Origin: Rhodobiaceae bacterium UBA7804
GTDB lineage: Bacteria; Pseudomonadota; Alphaproteobacteria; Parvibaculales; Parvibaculaceae
Length of the DNA: 64,000 nt
NCBI GenBank assembly: GCA_002480495.1
Contig: DLCG01000009.1
Location: 1 to 64,000, forward strand
Reading direction: 5' to 3'
Every line of letters starts with the position of its first letter. The stretch's first letter is position 1. Below the pieces are notes generated by a model, which saw only the letters and a program-made list of their open reading frames with translations, was not told the origin of the DNA and did not search any database. Below, piece after piece: positions 1 to 8,950 of this stretch. The position numbers and the translations under genes are program-made.

Positions 1-567
<567 letters not shown>

Positions 568-600
568 AGAAGTCCATAAAGCCGCCCATCACTTGAGATG

Positions 601-625
601 CTCGAACCGGCCAAGCCGGTTCGAG
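601..625. repeat. Perfect 11-bp inverted repeat after groEL
   Basis: CTCGAACCGGC (601-611) and GCCGGTTCGAG (615-625) are perfect inverted arms around a 3-nt loop. No T-run follows, so it is not a classic intrinsic terminator by itself. It sits between the groEL stop codon and the duplicated tail fragment at 627-644, and may be an mRNA 3'-stabilising hairpin or a recombination scar. Confidence 0.6.
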
Positions 626-626
626 T

Positions 627-644
627 GGCGGCATGGACTTCTAA
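627..644 (+). pseudogene. Vestigial copy of the groEL 3' end
   Basis: The 16 bases at 627-642 are identical to 550-565, the last codons of groEL. Read in the same sense they give Gly-Gly-Met-Asp-Phe and then TAA, whereas the intact gene ends in TGA. This looks like the remnant 3' end of a second groEL copy, or of a recombined allele, left 77 bp downstream of the real one. Confidence 0.55.
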
Positions 645-673
645 GTCCGCCTCTCATCCGAGAGACAAGCGAA

Positions 674-699
674 GGGCCGGTGGAAACACCGGCCCTTTT
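674..699 (+). terminator. Intrinsic terminator of groEL
   Basis: GGGCCGGTG (674-682), loop GAAA, CACCGGCCC (687-695), then TTTT. A perfect 9-bp GC stem with a GNRA-type loop and short T-run, placed after groEL and before the acyl-CoA dehydrogenase gene on the same strand. Confidence 0.85.
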
Positions 700-810
700 G
701 CTTTGCCTCTCACTTTTACGGGAGCTGACGTCGCGGCAGCTGTCCGGACCGGCTGACGGCGCCCGCAGGCCCGGCTACACTCCCGCCAACGAAATTCGGG
801 AGGACGGCAG

Positions 811-1992
811 ATGGACTTCTCATTCTCCGAGAAGGACGAAGAGTTCCGGATGAAGGTCCGCGACTTCTTCGAGAACGAATATCCACGCGACATCATCGAG
901 AAAATGGGGAGCGGCGCCTCGCCCTCGAAGGACGACTATCAACGCTCGGAGCGCGCGATGGCGGCGAAAGGCTGGCTTGCGGTCAACTGGCCGAAATCGG
1001 CGGGCGGCACGGGCTGGAGCGCCAACGAGAAGTATATCTTCGACGAAGAACTCGAACGCGCGGGCGCGCTCAACGTCGTGCCGATGGGTCTCCTCTATGT
1101 CGGTCCCGTCATCTACACCTTCGGCACTGAAGAGCAGAAGAAGCGCTTCCTGCCCGGCATCCTGAACAGCACCACCTTCTGGGCGCAAGGCTATTCGGAG
1201 CCCGGCTCGGGCTCCGATCTCGCCTCGCTGCAATGCTCGGCCGTTTCCGATGGCGACGACTACATCGTCAACGGAACGAAGATCTGGACGAGCCTCGGCC
1301 AGCATGCGGACTGGATTTTCTGCCTGCTACGGACTTCCCATGAAGAGAAGAAGCAGGAAGGTATCACCTTCCTGTTGATCGACATGAAGACCCCCGGCAT
1401 CACCGTTCATCCGATCATCACCATCGACGGCAAGCACTCGCTGAACAGCGTCACCTTCGACAATGTACGCGTTCCGCAGGAAAACCGCATCGGCGAAGAA
1501 GGCAAAGGCTGGACCTATGCCAATTATCTCCTCGGTCATGAGCGGACTTCCTACGCGCATGTCGCGGGAAAGCGCAAGCAGCTCGCGAACACGCGCATCG
1601 TCGCGCGGGAACGCGGACTGCTGGAAGATCCTTCCTTCGTCGAAAAGCTCGCCTCACTCGAGGCGCGGCTCGACGCGCTGGAGCTAACGGTTCTCCGCAC
1701 GCTCTCCTCCGTCGCGGAGGGCGGCGCGCCGGGAAACGAGTCCTCGATCCTGAAGATCATCGCTACCGAACTCGCACAGGACATTACCGAACTCGGCATG
1801 GAAGCCTGGGGGCCCTACATGCAACCGGCCTTTCCCGACTCGGTCGCACCGGCATGGACAGATAATACTGCCCTTCCCGCCGGCGCAGCTCCCTCGGTCG
1901 CGTCCTATCTCGGCGCGCGGGCGCAATCGATCTATGGCGGGTCGAACGAGATCCAGAAGAACATCATCGCCAAGCGAATCCTCGGTCTCTGA
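811..1992 (+). CDS. Acyl-CoA dehydrogenase family protein
   Basis: 393-aa FAD enzyme of the acyl-CoA dehydrogenase superfamily, expected to introduce the alpha-beta double bond of an acyl-CoA and pass electrons to ETF. Visible family blocks are the YSEPGSGSDLASLQ flavin/substrate motif (about residues 128-141) and the C-terminal IYGGSNEIQKNIIAKRILGL block (374-393) that closes the FAD site. Length matches the family. The ATG follows a GGGAGG ribosome site with good spacing. It stands alone between the groEL terminator and the glyA riboswitch. Chain length and substrate cannot be told from the sequence; ring or branched acids are possible. Confidence 0.93.
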   Translation: MDFSFSEKDEEFRMKVRDFFENEYPRDIIEKMGSGASPSKDDYQRSERAMAAKGWLAVNWPKSAGGTGWSANEKYIFDEELERAGALNVVPMGLLYVGPVIYTFGTEEQKKRFLPGILNSTTFWAQGYSEPGSGSDLASLQCSAVSDGDDYIVNGTKIWTSLGQHADWIFCLLRTSHEEKKQEGITFLLIDMKTPGITVHPIITIDGKHSLNSVTFDNVRVPQENRIGEEGKGWTYANYLLGHERTSYAHVAGKRKQLANTRIVARERGLLEDPSFVEKLASLEARLDALELTVLRTLSSVAEGGAPGNESSILKIIATELAQDITELGMEAWGPYMQPAFPDSVAPAWTDNTALPAGAAPSVASYLGARAQSIYGGSNEIQKNIIAKRILGL

Positions 1993-2057
1993 CGAGGGAA
2001 TTGACTCGCGGCCGGAAAGGGCGTTCTACTCGCTTCGTTTCCGGTCGCACATATCCT

Positions 2058-2167
2058 CCGCGCGACTGGCGATATCAGATGGGTCACCATCGGGGAGCGC
2101 GGAGACTGGTCTTTCGAGCCGATCGCCTGGGCAGCACATGAAGATGCTGGCCGGGCTTTTTTGTTTT
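2058..2167 (+). promoter_or_regulatory. ZTP/ZMP (pfl motif) riboswitch with terminator expression platform
   Basis: The leader of glyA carries the conserved pfl-motif strings in order: GCGCGACTGGCGA (2060-2072), a GATGGGTCACCATC hairpin, GGGGAGCGC (2092-2100), and after a linker the 3' core CGATCGCCTGGGC (2120-2132). These match the known ZTP aptamer layout. The GCCTGGGCAGCA stretch (2125-2136) can instead pair with TGCTGGCCGGGC (2145-2156, one mismatch, one G-U), followed by TTTTTT, forming a terminator that would break the aptamer. Ligand binding (ZMP/ZTP, which build up when 10-formyl-THF is short) should therefore turn glyA on. The family is known upstream of one-carbon genes including glyA. 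Confidence 0.93.
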
Positions 2168-2185
2168 GGCTCGAAGGAGGCTCAC

Positions 2186-3448
2186 ATGCCGTCATCCCAG
2201 GAGAAGGCGCAGCTCGCGCAAACCGACAATGAAATCTTTCTGGCGCTCAAGGGCGAGGAAGCACGCCAACGCTCAGGCCTCGAACTCATCCCGTCGGAGA
2301 ACTACGCCTTTCCAGAAGTCCTGACGCTTCTCGGCTCGGCTTTCACCAACAAGTACGCGGAAGGCTATCCTGGACGCCGATACTATGGCGGACAGGAAAA
2401 CACCGACCGCATCGAAACGCTCGCCCGTGACCGGGCGAAGGCGCTCTTCCGCGCGGAACACGCCAATGTGCAGCCGCTTTCCGGCTCGCCGATGAACCAG
2501 GCGGTCTATCTCGGTCTTCTCGAACCCGGCGATACGATCCTCGCAATGGACTTGAGCCATGGCGGGCACCTCACGCATGGTGCGCCGGTCAGTCATATGG
2601 GACGCCTCTTCAACTTCGTGCGCTACAAAACGGACCCGGCGACCGGTGCCATCGACTTCGATCATCTACTCGCCGTCGCGCGGGAAGCGAAGCCGAAACT
2701 CGTCGTCTGCGGCTATTCCTCCTATCCTCGCGACTACGACTATGCGGATTTCAAGCGCGTGGCGGACGAAGTGGGTGCGCTCACCATGGCGGATGTTTCC
2801 CATATCGGCGGGCTCATTGCGGCCGATGTCATGCGCAATCCGCTCGATGCCGGTTTCGACGTGATGACGACGACAACGCACAAGTCGCTGCGCGGTCCGC
2901 GCGGCGGGCTCATCCTCTGCAAAGAGAAATTCGCGAAAAAGATCGACGCATCCGTCTTCCCCGGCCTTCAGGGCGGGCCGCACATGAACCAGGTAGCGGC
3001 CGCCGCCGTCACCTTCCGTCTCGCCGCCCTGCCCGCCTTCAGGGACTATGCACAACAGGTGACCGTCAATGCAAAAGCACTTGCGGCGGCCCTGATGGAG
3101 AGGCAGGTGAAGCTCATCACCGGTGGCACGGACAACCACCTTCTCGTCATCGACACGGTAGCAAGCTTCGGCATCAATGGCGCGGAAGCGCAGGAGGCGC
3201 TCGACCGCGTCGGCCTGACGACCAACAAGCAGGTGATCCCGGACGATCCGAACCCGCCCATGAGGCCGTCCGGTCTGCGTCTCGGCACACCGGCCCCCAC
3301 CGCACGCGGCATGGGCGAAAGGGAGATGACGGAAATCGGCGGCATCATCGCGGAGACGCTCGCCGCCAAGGGCGATCGCATCGCCGAGGAAAAACTCGCG
3401 GCACGCACGCGCGCGCTCACCTCGCGCTTTGCGGTGCCGGGGCTCTAG
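2186..3448 (+). CDS. glyA: Serine hydroxymethyltransferase
   Basis: 420-aa PLP enzyme converting serine and tetrahydrofolate to glycine and 5,10-methylene-THF, the main cytoplasmic source of one-carbon units. The N-terminal LELIPSENYAFPEVL block, the YPGRRYYGG motif and the PLP-binding lysine in TTTTHKSLRGPRGG (Lys about 233) are present; the family's usual IASEN is IPSEN here. The frame is open further upstream, but the ATG at 2186 follows a strong AAGGAGG and lies just after the riboswitch terminator, so the earlier starts are rejected. Regulation is by the ZTP riboswitch at 2058-2167. It is transcribed convergently with the DUF72 gene, 4 bp away. Confidence 0.96.
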   Translation: MPSSQEKAQLAQTDNEIFLALKGEEARQRSGLELIPSENYAFPEVLTLLGSAFTNKYAEGYPGRRYYGGQENTDRIETLARDRAKALFRAEHANVQPLSGSPMNQAVYLGLLEPGDTILAMDLSHGGHLTHGAPVSHMGRLFNFVRYKTDPATGAIDFDHLLAVAREAKPKLVVCGYSSYPRDYDYADFKRVADEVGALTMADVSHIGGLIAADVMRNPLDAGFDVMTTTTHKSLRGPRGGLILCKEKFAKKIDASVFPGLQGGPHMNQVAAAAVTFRLAALPAFRDYAQQVTVNAKALAAALMERQVKLITGGTDNHLLVIDTVASFGINGAEAQEALDRVGLTTNKQVIPDDPNPPMRPSGLRLGTPAPTARGMGEREMTEIGGIIAETLAAKGDRIAEEKLAARTRALTSRFAVPGL

Positions 3449-3452
3449 GACA

Positions 3453-4250
3453 TTATTTCAAACGGTCCGCAATCGCCATGGCAGCAAGGGGATTGCGGAC
3501 CTTCGCCCCTGAAATCACATAGAGAAAGACATCCTTCACGGGTTTCGCCGTCTTCTTCGCGGAGACGGCGTCGATGCCCTTCGGCACTTCGCCCTCTGCC
3601 CAGTCCTTCGCGCGGGCGGCCCATGTATCGAGCATCTTTTTCGAGTAGCCGAGCTTTTCTTTCTCGTCCGTCCCCATGATGCGCGCGTAGACGAAGGGCA
3701 CCGTCACGTCACCGATCTGCGTGTAGTCGGAATCCGCCGCCGTCACCACGGCGACGCCATGCTCCTTCACGAGATCGATGAAGTCCTTCGTCTTGAAGCT
3801 GTCGTTGCGGACTTCCACCGCGTGGCGCAGCGCCACGCCGTTATGGGATTTCGGCAAGAGATCGAGAAAGGCGGCGAAATCGTCCGGATCGAACTTCTTG
3901 GTGCCCATGAACTGCCAGTTCACGATGCCCAGCTTTTCCTTCAGTTCCGTCACACCGCTTTCGAAGAACTTCTCGATGGAAGGTCCCGCTTCGGCAAGCA
4001 CCTTGCGATTGGTCGCGAAGCGCGGCCCCTTCAGCGAGAAGACGAAGTCCTCCGGCGTCTCGGCGTACCACTTGCGGAAGCTTTCCGGTTTCTGCGAGCC
4101 GTAATAAGTGCCGTTGATCTCAATGGTCGTGAGCTTCGAGCTCGCATATTCGAGTTCGCGTTTCTGCGCGAGGCCGTCGGGATAGAAAGTGCCGCGCCAG
4201 GGCTCGAAAACCCATCCGCCGATGCCCACCCGGATCGCCGCTTCCGTCAT
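3453..4250 (-). CDS. DUF72 (YecE-like) family protein
   Basis: 265-aa protein with the DUF72 TIM-barrel-like pattern: VGIGGWVFEPWRGTFYP near the N-terminus, then LEYASSKLTTIEINGTYYGSQKPESFRKWYAETPEDFVFSLKGPRFAT, typical of the YecE family. Its biochemical role is unknown. The ATG at 4250 follows GGGAGG, so it is preferred over an in-frame upstream start that would add 24 low-quality residues. The end lies 4 bp from the convergent glyA stop. The next upstream gene is a TetR regulator on the same strand, 92 bp away; no functional link can be claimed. Confidence 0.88.
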   Translation of the reverse strand: MTEAAIRVGIGGWVFEPWRGTFYPDGLAQKRELEYASSKLTTIEINGTYYGSQKPESFRKWYAETPEDFVFSLKGPRFATNRKVLAEAGPSIEKFFESGVTELKEKLGIVNWQFMGTKKFDPDDFAAFLDLLPKSHNGVALRHAVEVRNDSFKTKDFIDLVKEHGVAVVTAADSDYTQIGDVTVPFVYARIMGTDEKEKLGYSKKMLDTWAARAKDWAEGEVPKGIDAVSAKKTAKPVKDVFLYVISGAKVRNPLAAMAIADRLK

Positions 4251-4342
4251 ACCTCTCGCCTCCCGCAAAGCGCCGTCCGCCGGCGCGGCGAGAACTCTAG
4301 GAAGCACGGCCTCTCCCGGCAAGCCGGAAGCGGACGCCGCAC

Positions 4343-4963
4343 TCAGGCATCGAGCAGACTTTCAAGTTCGCGGCGCATGATGCTACGGAATTCCGCGATC
4401 TGCCGGTCACCCTCCTTGCGGCCGACGGCGATCGCGAGCCGCACGGCAGAGCCGGAGAGCTGCATCAGCAGGAAGGACGCCGTTTCGAGCCGCGCATGAT
4501 TGCGCTTCGGCACGAGATGTTTCAGCGCTGCGGAGAAGATGCGCCCGTTCTCGCGGCTGTCCTCGATATCGAGTTCCTGCAGTGCCTTGTCTGACTGGGT
4601 TGCGGACCAGATGTCGCGCGTCACGGGTTCGTTGAGGAAGAGGTCGTAATAGCCGACCATGGTCGCGTCGACGCGCATGATGGCATCTTTTGCATCTTCC
4701 AGGCCTTCGAGGTTCTGGCGCAACCCATCGCGCACACGCTCCATCACGCGCATGGCGAGCGTCCGGAGGATCGCCGGTTTGTCCGGGAAATACTGGTAGA
4801 GCGATCCGATGGGCACGCCCGCGCGCTCGGCCACTTCTGTCATGCGCACGGCGTCACTCCCCGTCTCGGCGATCAGCGCTGTCGCGGCTGCGAGAATGCG
4901 TTCCACCCGCTCGCGGGCGCGGGCCTGTGTCGGCTGGCGGCGAATGCCCAAGGTCTCGGTCAT
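4343..4963 (-). CDS. TetR/AcrR family transcriptional regulator
   Basis: 206-aa one-component repressor. Residues about 13-60 form the TetR DNA-binding domain, with the AERAGVPIGSLYQYFPDKPAIL helix-turn-helix signature; the rest is a variable ligand-binding helical domain. It is divergent from the flavin monooxygenase gene at 5061, with a 97-bp intergenic region that carries an inverted repeat (4980-4999). The usual logic of such pairs is autorepression plus control of the divergent operon, with the monooxygenase substrate as possible inducer. That is inference. Confidence 0.93.
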   Translation of the reverse strand: MTETLGIRRQPTQARARERVERILAAATALIAETGSDAVRMTEVAERAGVPIGSLYQYFPDKPAILRTLAMRVMERVRDGLRQNLEGLEDAKDAIMRVDATMVGYYDLFLNEPVTRDIWSATQSDKALQELDIEDSRENGRIFSAALKHLVPKRNHARLETASFLLMQLSGSAVRLAIAVGRKEGDRQIAEFRSIMRRELESLLDA

Positions 4964-4979
4964 GTCTCGTCCCGTTCAC

Positions 4980-4999
4980 TTTTCCGTTGCGCCGGAAAA
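4980..4999. promoter_or_regulatory. Candidate TetR operator
   Basis: TTTTCCG (4980-4986) and CGGAAAA (4993-4999) form a perfect 7-bp inverted repeat with a 6-nt spacer in the divergent intergenic region, 17 bp from the tetR start. Size and symmetry fit a TetR-family dimer site. Assignment rests on position and symmetry only. Confidence 0.5.
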
Positions 5000-5060
5000 T
5001 ATGAGGGTTTATCACTTATCACAAATGTGAGGATCATTCACTTTTTTTCAGGGGTAAGTC

Positions 5061-6416
5061 ATGGGCGAGATCGGACGCGTTTGCGTGGTAGGTGGCGGAC
5101 CGGCGGGGCTCAGCCTTGCGCGCACTTTCCTGCGTCACGGCATTCCCTTCGATGTCTATGAGCGGCATTCGGATGTCGGCGGGCTCTGGGACCAGTCGAA
5201 TCCCGGCTCTCCGGTCTACGACTCGGCGCATTTCATTTCCTCGAAGACGCAATCGCACTATCACGACTTCCCGATGCCGGACGATTATCCGGACTACCCT
5301 TCCAACAGGCAGATCCACAGCTACATGCAGGCCTTCGCCGATGCCTATGGGCTGCGCGACCACATTCGCTTCAACACCTCGGTCGAGAAGGCGGAACTTC
5401 AGGCCGACGGCACCTGGCAGGTGAAGCTCTCGACGGGCGAGACGAAACAATACGGCTCGCTCGTCTGCGCGAATGGCACCAACTGGCATCCCGTCATGCC
5501 TGACTATCCGGGCAACTTCACCGGCGAGATGCGCCATGCGGTCACCTTCCGTTCGATGGACGAATTCCGCGGCAAGCGCGTTCTCGTCATCGGCGCGGGC
5601 AATTCCGGCTGCGATATTGCCTGCGACGCGGCGAAGGGAGCGGATTCCGCCTTCATCAGCCTCCGCCGCGGCTACCACTTCCTGCCGAAGCATCTCTTCG
5701 GCATTCCGGCCGATGTCTTCGCGCATGAGGGCCCTCATCTGCCGATGTGGCTCACGCAGCGCATCTTCGGCGTCATCCTGCGCATCCTCAATGGCGACCT
5801 GACGCGGCTCGGCCTTCAGAAGCCGGATCACAGGCTCTTCGAGACGCACCCGATCCTGAATACGCAGCTCCTGCACTATCTTGGCCATGGCGACATAAAG
5901 GCCAAGCCGGATGTGGAGCGCTTCGAGGGCAAGATCGTCCACTTCAAGGACGGGACTTCGGAAGAGATCGACCTCGTGCTCTGCGCGACGGGCTACACAT
6001 GGAAGGTGCCTTACGTCGATCCTTCCGTCTTCGCCTGGAAGAGCGGCAAACCCGATCTCTACATGAACCTGTTCAGCCGCGAACATCCGACGCTCTATGC
6101 GCTAGGCTTCATGGAGACGAATGGCGGCGCCTACAAGCTCTTCGACGAGATGGCGGACCTCATCGCACGAACCATCGTGACGCGCGCCAGGGGCGGCGCC
6201 GGCGCGGCGCAACTCGACAGGCTCATCGCCACCGACAAGCCGGACCTCACCGGCGGCATCAAGTTTGTCGGCTCAGCGCGGCACGCGACCTATGTCGAGA
6301 TCGACGCCTATCGCAAGCATATGGGCAAGGTCCGCAAGCGCTTCGGCTGGCCGGGTCTTGAAGAAGGCTGCTTCGACACATTGCTGAAGCAGGCGCCCGC
6401 ACGGAAGGCAGCATGA
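5061..6416 (+). CDS. Flavin-containing monooxygenase (FMO family)
   Basis: 451-aa NAD(P)H- and FAD-dependent monooxygenase. It shows the N-terminal FAD Rossmann motif VVGGGPAGLS (about residues 8-17), an FMO-type fingerprint FTGEMRHAVTF (F-x-G-x(3)-H-x(3)-F/Y), and the second Rossmann motif VIGAGNSGCD for NADPH. No membrane segment is seen. FMOs oxidise N, S or ketone substrates; the real one is unknown. The next gene, an SDR, overlaps the stop by 4 bp (ATGA), so the two are co-translated and probably act in sequence, for example alcohol to ketone to ester. Divergent TetR suggests inducible expression. Confidence 0.92.
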   Translation: MGEIGRVCVVGGGPAGLSLARTFLRHGIPFDVYERHSDVGGLWDQSNPGSPVYDSAHFISSKTQSHYHDFPMPDDYPDYPSNRQIHSYMQAFADAYGLRDHIRFNTSVEKAELQADGTWQVKLSTGETKQYGSLVCANGTNWHPVMPDYPGNFTGEMRHAVTFRSMDEFRGKRVLVIGAGNSGCDIACDAAKGADSAFISLRRGYHFLPKHLFGIPADVFAHEGPHLPMWLTQRIFGVILRILNGDLTRLGLQKPDHRLFETHPILNTQLLHYLGHGDIKAKPDVERFEGKIVHFKDGTSEEIDLVLCATGYTWKVPYVDPSVFAWKSGKPDLYMNLFSREHPTLYALGFMETNGGAYKLFDEMADLIARTIVTRARGGAGAAQLDRLIATDKPDLTGGIKFVGSARHATYVEIDAYRKHMGKVRKRFGWPGLEEGCFDTLLKQAPARKAA

Positions 6417-7225
6417 CAAAGGCGCTCATCACTGGTGCAGGCAGCGGCATCGGCGCGGCGATCGCGCGCGCCTTCGACAAGCGCGGCTATTCACTCGTCC
6501 TCGTCGACCGCGATGCAACAGCGCTCGATGCCTTGGCGGCGACGCTCGGCGCCGCACCCGAGAAGATCATTTGCGACCTCGCCTCGCGCGACAACGTCGA
6601 ATTGCTCTGCGAGCGCCTTCGGAGCGATCTCGCCGACCTCGATATACTCGTCAACAATGCGGGCATCATCGTGCCGGGCGCCGTGGCCGATCTTGACCAG
6701 GCGGCACTCGACCTTCATCTCGAGATCAACCTGCGGACGCCGATCCGGCTGATGCGCGCGGCAGCGCCCCAGATGATCGCGCGACGAAACGGCGCGATGG
6801 TCTCGACCGTCTCGCTGGGCGGCATCATCTCGCTCAAGGACAGTGCGATCTATTCCGCCTCAAAATTCGGCCTGCGTGGCTTCATCTGCGGCTTCCATCA
6901 GGAGCTGGCGCCGCTCGGCGTGAAGGTGTCGGGCGTCTATCCCGCAGCGGTAGACACGCCAATGCTTCTCCACGAAGCGACGCATGGCGGTTCGGTGCTC
7001 AATTTCGTGGACAAGGTGATGACACCGGAAGACATCGCAGAGGCCACACTGAAGGCGATCGACACCGGGCTACTCGAAGTCTATTCGCCTTGGAGCGCCA
7101 GCCTCACTTCGCGTTTCTTCGGCTCTTTCCCCTGGATGATCCGTCCGCTTCTTCCGGTAATGGAGAAGCTCGGCGAGCAGGGCCGCCGCAAATTCCTCGC
7201 CGCGAAAGGCCTATCGGCCCAATAG
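6413..7225 (+). CDS. Short-chain dehydrogenase/reductase
   Basis: 270-aa classical SDR. The N-terminal cofactor motif GAGSGIG, the NNAG motif, the catalytic Ser region (STVSLGG) and YSASK (Tyr-x3-Lys) are all present, so it should be an active NAD(P)-dependent oxidoreductase. The region after the active site (HGGSVLNFVDKVMTPEDIAEATLKAI) resembles SDRs acting on hydrophobic substrates. It overlaps the monooxygenase stop by 4 bp and its own 3' end overlaps the convergent TauE gene by 15 bp. Confidence 0.93.
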   Translation: MTKALITGAGSGIGAAIARAFDKRGYSLVLVDRDATALDALAATLGAAPEKIICDLASRDNVELLCERLRSDLADLDILVNNAGIIVPGAVADLDQAALDLHLEINLRTPIRLMRAAAPQMIARRNGAMVSTVSLGGIISLKDSAIYSASKFGLRGFICGFHQELAPLGVKVSGVYPAAVDTPMLLHEATHGGSVLNFVDKVMTPEDIAEATLKAIDTGLLEVYSPWSASLTSRFFGSFPWMIRPLLPVMEKLGEQGRRKFLAAKGLSAQ

Positions 7226-7963
7226 TAGCGACAGGCCCTGCCAGATCAGCAACGCGCCCAGTACGATCAGGATGTAGCGGCTCCAAGTTTTGAAGTGTCC
7301 GTCCTGCATACGGTCGAGCACCATCTTGCCGAGCGTCGTGCCGATCATGGCGAGCGGCGCCACCATGACATAGACCCACCAGGGCAGGTCCGCATCCGGC
7401 AGGAGGTGGGCCGCCAGCACGCCGAAATAGAGAAGTTTCGTCAGGTGTTGCAGCGTCTGCGTCACCGCCTTGGTCGCGACGATCTGGTGGCGTGTCAGCG
7501 GGCTCTGCACGAAGAAGACGTCGAGGATCGGTCCGGCGACGCCCGCGGTGAGTGTCAGCGCCGTCACTACGAAACCGCAGGCGGGCGCGACGAAGGGCTT
7601 CGTAATGTCGAGGCCCCAGCTCTTCGGGATCGCGAAGGCGACGAAGGGGATCGCGCCGAGCACCAGATAGACCGTCGCCTTGTCGGGAACGAAACTCACC
7701 ACCATGAAAAGCGCAAGCGCGGCGAGCGATCCCGCCATGTTGGTCGCGACCAGCCACCAGACGATGTCGTTCCGGTTGATGACGGCGCGGTAGCCGTTCG
7801 ACACGGCCTGCGTCACGCCATGGAGCATCATCGCCGCCCCCACCGAATAGGTGAAGGTGAGGAAGGCCATGAGGATCATGCCGCCGGCCATGCCGAAAAT
7901 GCCGGACAGCGTCGCCGTCACCACGACGACAATCGAGGTGATGACAGCGAGCATGGGCGTCAT
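7211..7963 (-). CDS. TauE/SafE (sulfite exporter) family permease
   Basis: 250-aa integral membrane protein with about eight hydrophobic segments and the family pattern near the N-terminus (LSGIFGMAGGMILMAFL). TauE/SafE members move sulfite, sulfoacetate and other organic or inorganic anions; the substrate here is not known. The ATG is 6 nt past the hisG stop and has no strong ribosome site, which suggests translational coupling to hisG, though a role in histidine synthesis is not implied. The 3' end overlaps the convergent SDR gene by 15 bp. Confidence 0.88.
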   Translation of the reverse strand: MTPMLAVITSIVVVVTATLSGIFGMAGGMILMAFLTFTYSVGAAMMLHGVTQAVSNGYRAVINRNDIVWWLVATNMAGSLAALALFMVVSFVPDKATVYLVLGAIPFVAFAIPKSWGLDITKPFVAPACGFVVTALTLTAGVAGPILDVFFVQSPLTRHQIVATKAVTQTLQHLTKLLYFGVLAAHLLPDADLPWWVYVMVAPLAMIGTTLGKMVLDRMQDGHFKTWSRYILIVLGALLIWQGLSLLLGR

Positions 7964-7969
7964 GATGGT

Positions 7970-8950
7970 TCAGTCTTTGTCGTTGAGCCGAGAGACAAGA
8001 CGTTCGCGGAGCGGGTTCTTCGCCTCGAAGACGTAGTCCGCCCGCGCGGCCGTCACGGTGTCTCTTCCTTCCGCATAGAGGAAGGAGACAAGATCGTAGA
8101 GGCGGGCTTCCGGACAATGAGCGATCTTCACCGGCGCCGCGGCGCCGTTGCCGAACGGCAGGGTCACACCGAAGCGCGACTTGATTTCATCCAGCAAAGG
8201 ACCGTCATCCCCTTCGCTCGCGAAGCGGACTTCCACCACTTTCGAGGCACGGGCCTGTGCGGAAACGCGGTCGAGGATTTCACCCGCCGCCGCGAGCGCC
8301 GTCTCGTTCCACTCCGCGCCGAGGCTCGCAACAAGGTTCGCCTGACTTTTCAGCATGGTGCCGTCGTCGAGGATCTTCAAATTGTTCGCCGCAAGCGTCG
8401 CACCCGTGGAAGTGATGTCGACGATCACTTCCGCCGTTCCTGCCGCAGGCGCACCTTCCGTGGCGCCGAGGCTTTCGACGATCCGGTAATCGGTCAGTCC
8501 GTGTTCGGCGAAGAAGCGCCGCGTCAGGTTGAAATATTTCGTTGCGACGCGGAGGCGGCGTCCCCGCTTCGTGTGGAAAGCGAGCGCCACATCGTCAAGG
8601 TCAGCCATGGTCGCGACGTCGATCCAGCTTTGCGGTACAGCCACGACGACATCCGCATGTCCGAAGCCGAGCGGAACGAGCAACTCCACGTCGCGCTCTG
8701 GCGTCGAGAGTTTCTCGCGAATGAGGTCCTCGCCGGTCACGCCGAGGTGGATCAGGCCCTGCTCCAGCTGACCCGCAATCTCGGAAGCGGAGAGAAAGGC
8801 AATCTCGACATTCGCGATTCCGTCGAGACGGCCGGTATATCCGCGGCCACCCTCCTGGCGAACCTTGAGACCCGCGCTGGCAAAGAAAGCGTTGGCGTTT
8901 TCCTGGAGCCTGCCCTTCGAGGGGAGGCCGATGACGAGTTTCCCGCTCAT
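7970..8950 (-). CDS. hisG: ATP phosphoribosyltransferase catalytic subunit
   Basis: 326-aa enzyme for the first step of histidine synthesis (ATP + PRPP to phosphoribosyl-ATP). The N-terminal IGLPSKGRL and LGVTGEDL blocks and the PRPP loop EGAPAAGTAEVIVDITSTGA are clear. Its start overlaps the hisZ stop by 4 bp, so it should form the HisG-HisZ complex. The length is odd: short HisZ-dependent forms have about 200-230 residues. The extra C-terminal 100 residues do not obviously resemble the allosteric domain of long HisG; they look like an alphaproteobacterial extension. Feedback control by histidine would normally act through HisZ. Confidence 0.95.
   Translation of the reverse strand: MSGKLVIGLPSKGRLQENANAFFASAGLKVRQEGGRGYTGRLDGIANVEIAFLSASEIAGQLEQGLIHLGVTGEDLIREKLSTPERDVELLVPLGFGHADVVVAVPQSWIDVATMADLDDVALAFHTKRGRRLRVATKYFNLTRRFFAEHGLTDYRIVESLGATEGAPAAGTAEVIVDITSTGATLAANNLKILDDGTMLKSQANLVASLGAEWNETALAAAGEILDRVSAQARASKVVEVRFASEGDDGPLLDEIKSRFGVTLPFGNGAAAPVKIAHCPEARLYDLVSFLYAEGRDTVTAARADYVFEAKNPLRERLVSRLNDKD

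Noticed and set aside
1934..2185. Upstream extension of the glyA frame (84 extra codons)
   Set aside because: It runs straight through the ZTP riboswitch and its terminator; the strong AAGGAGG is at 2174-2180, before ATG 2186.
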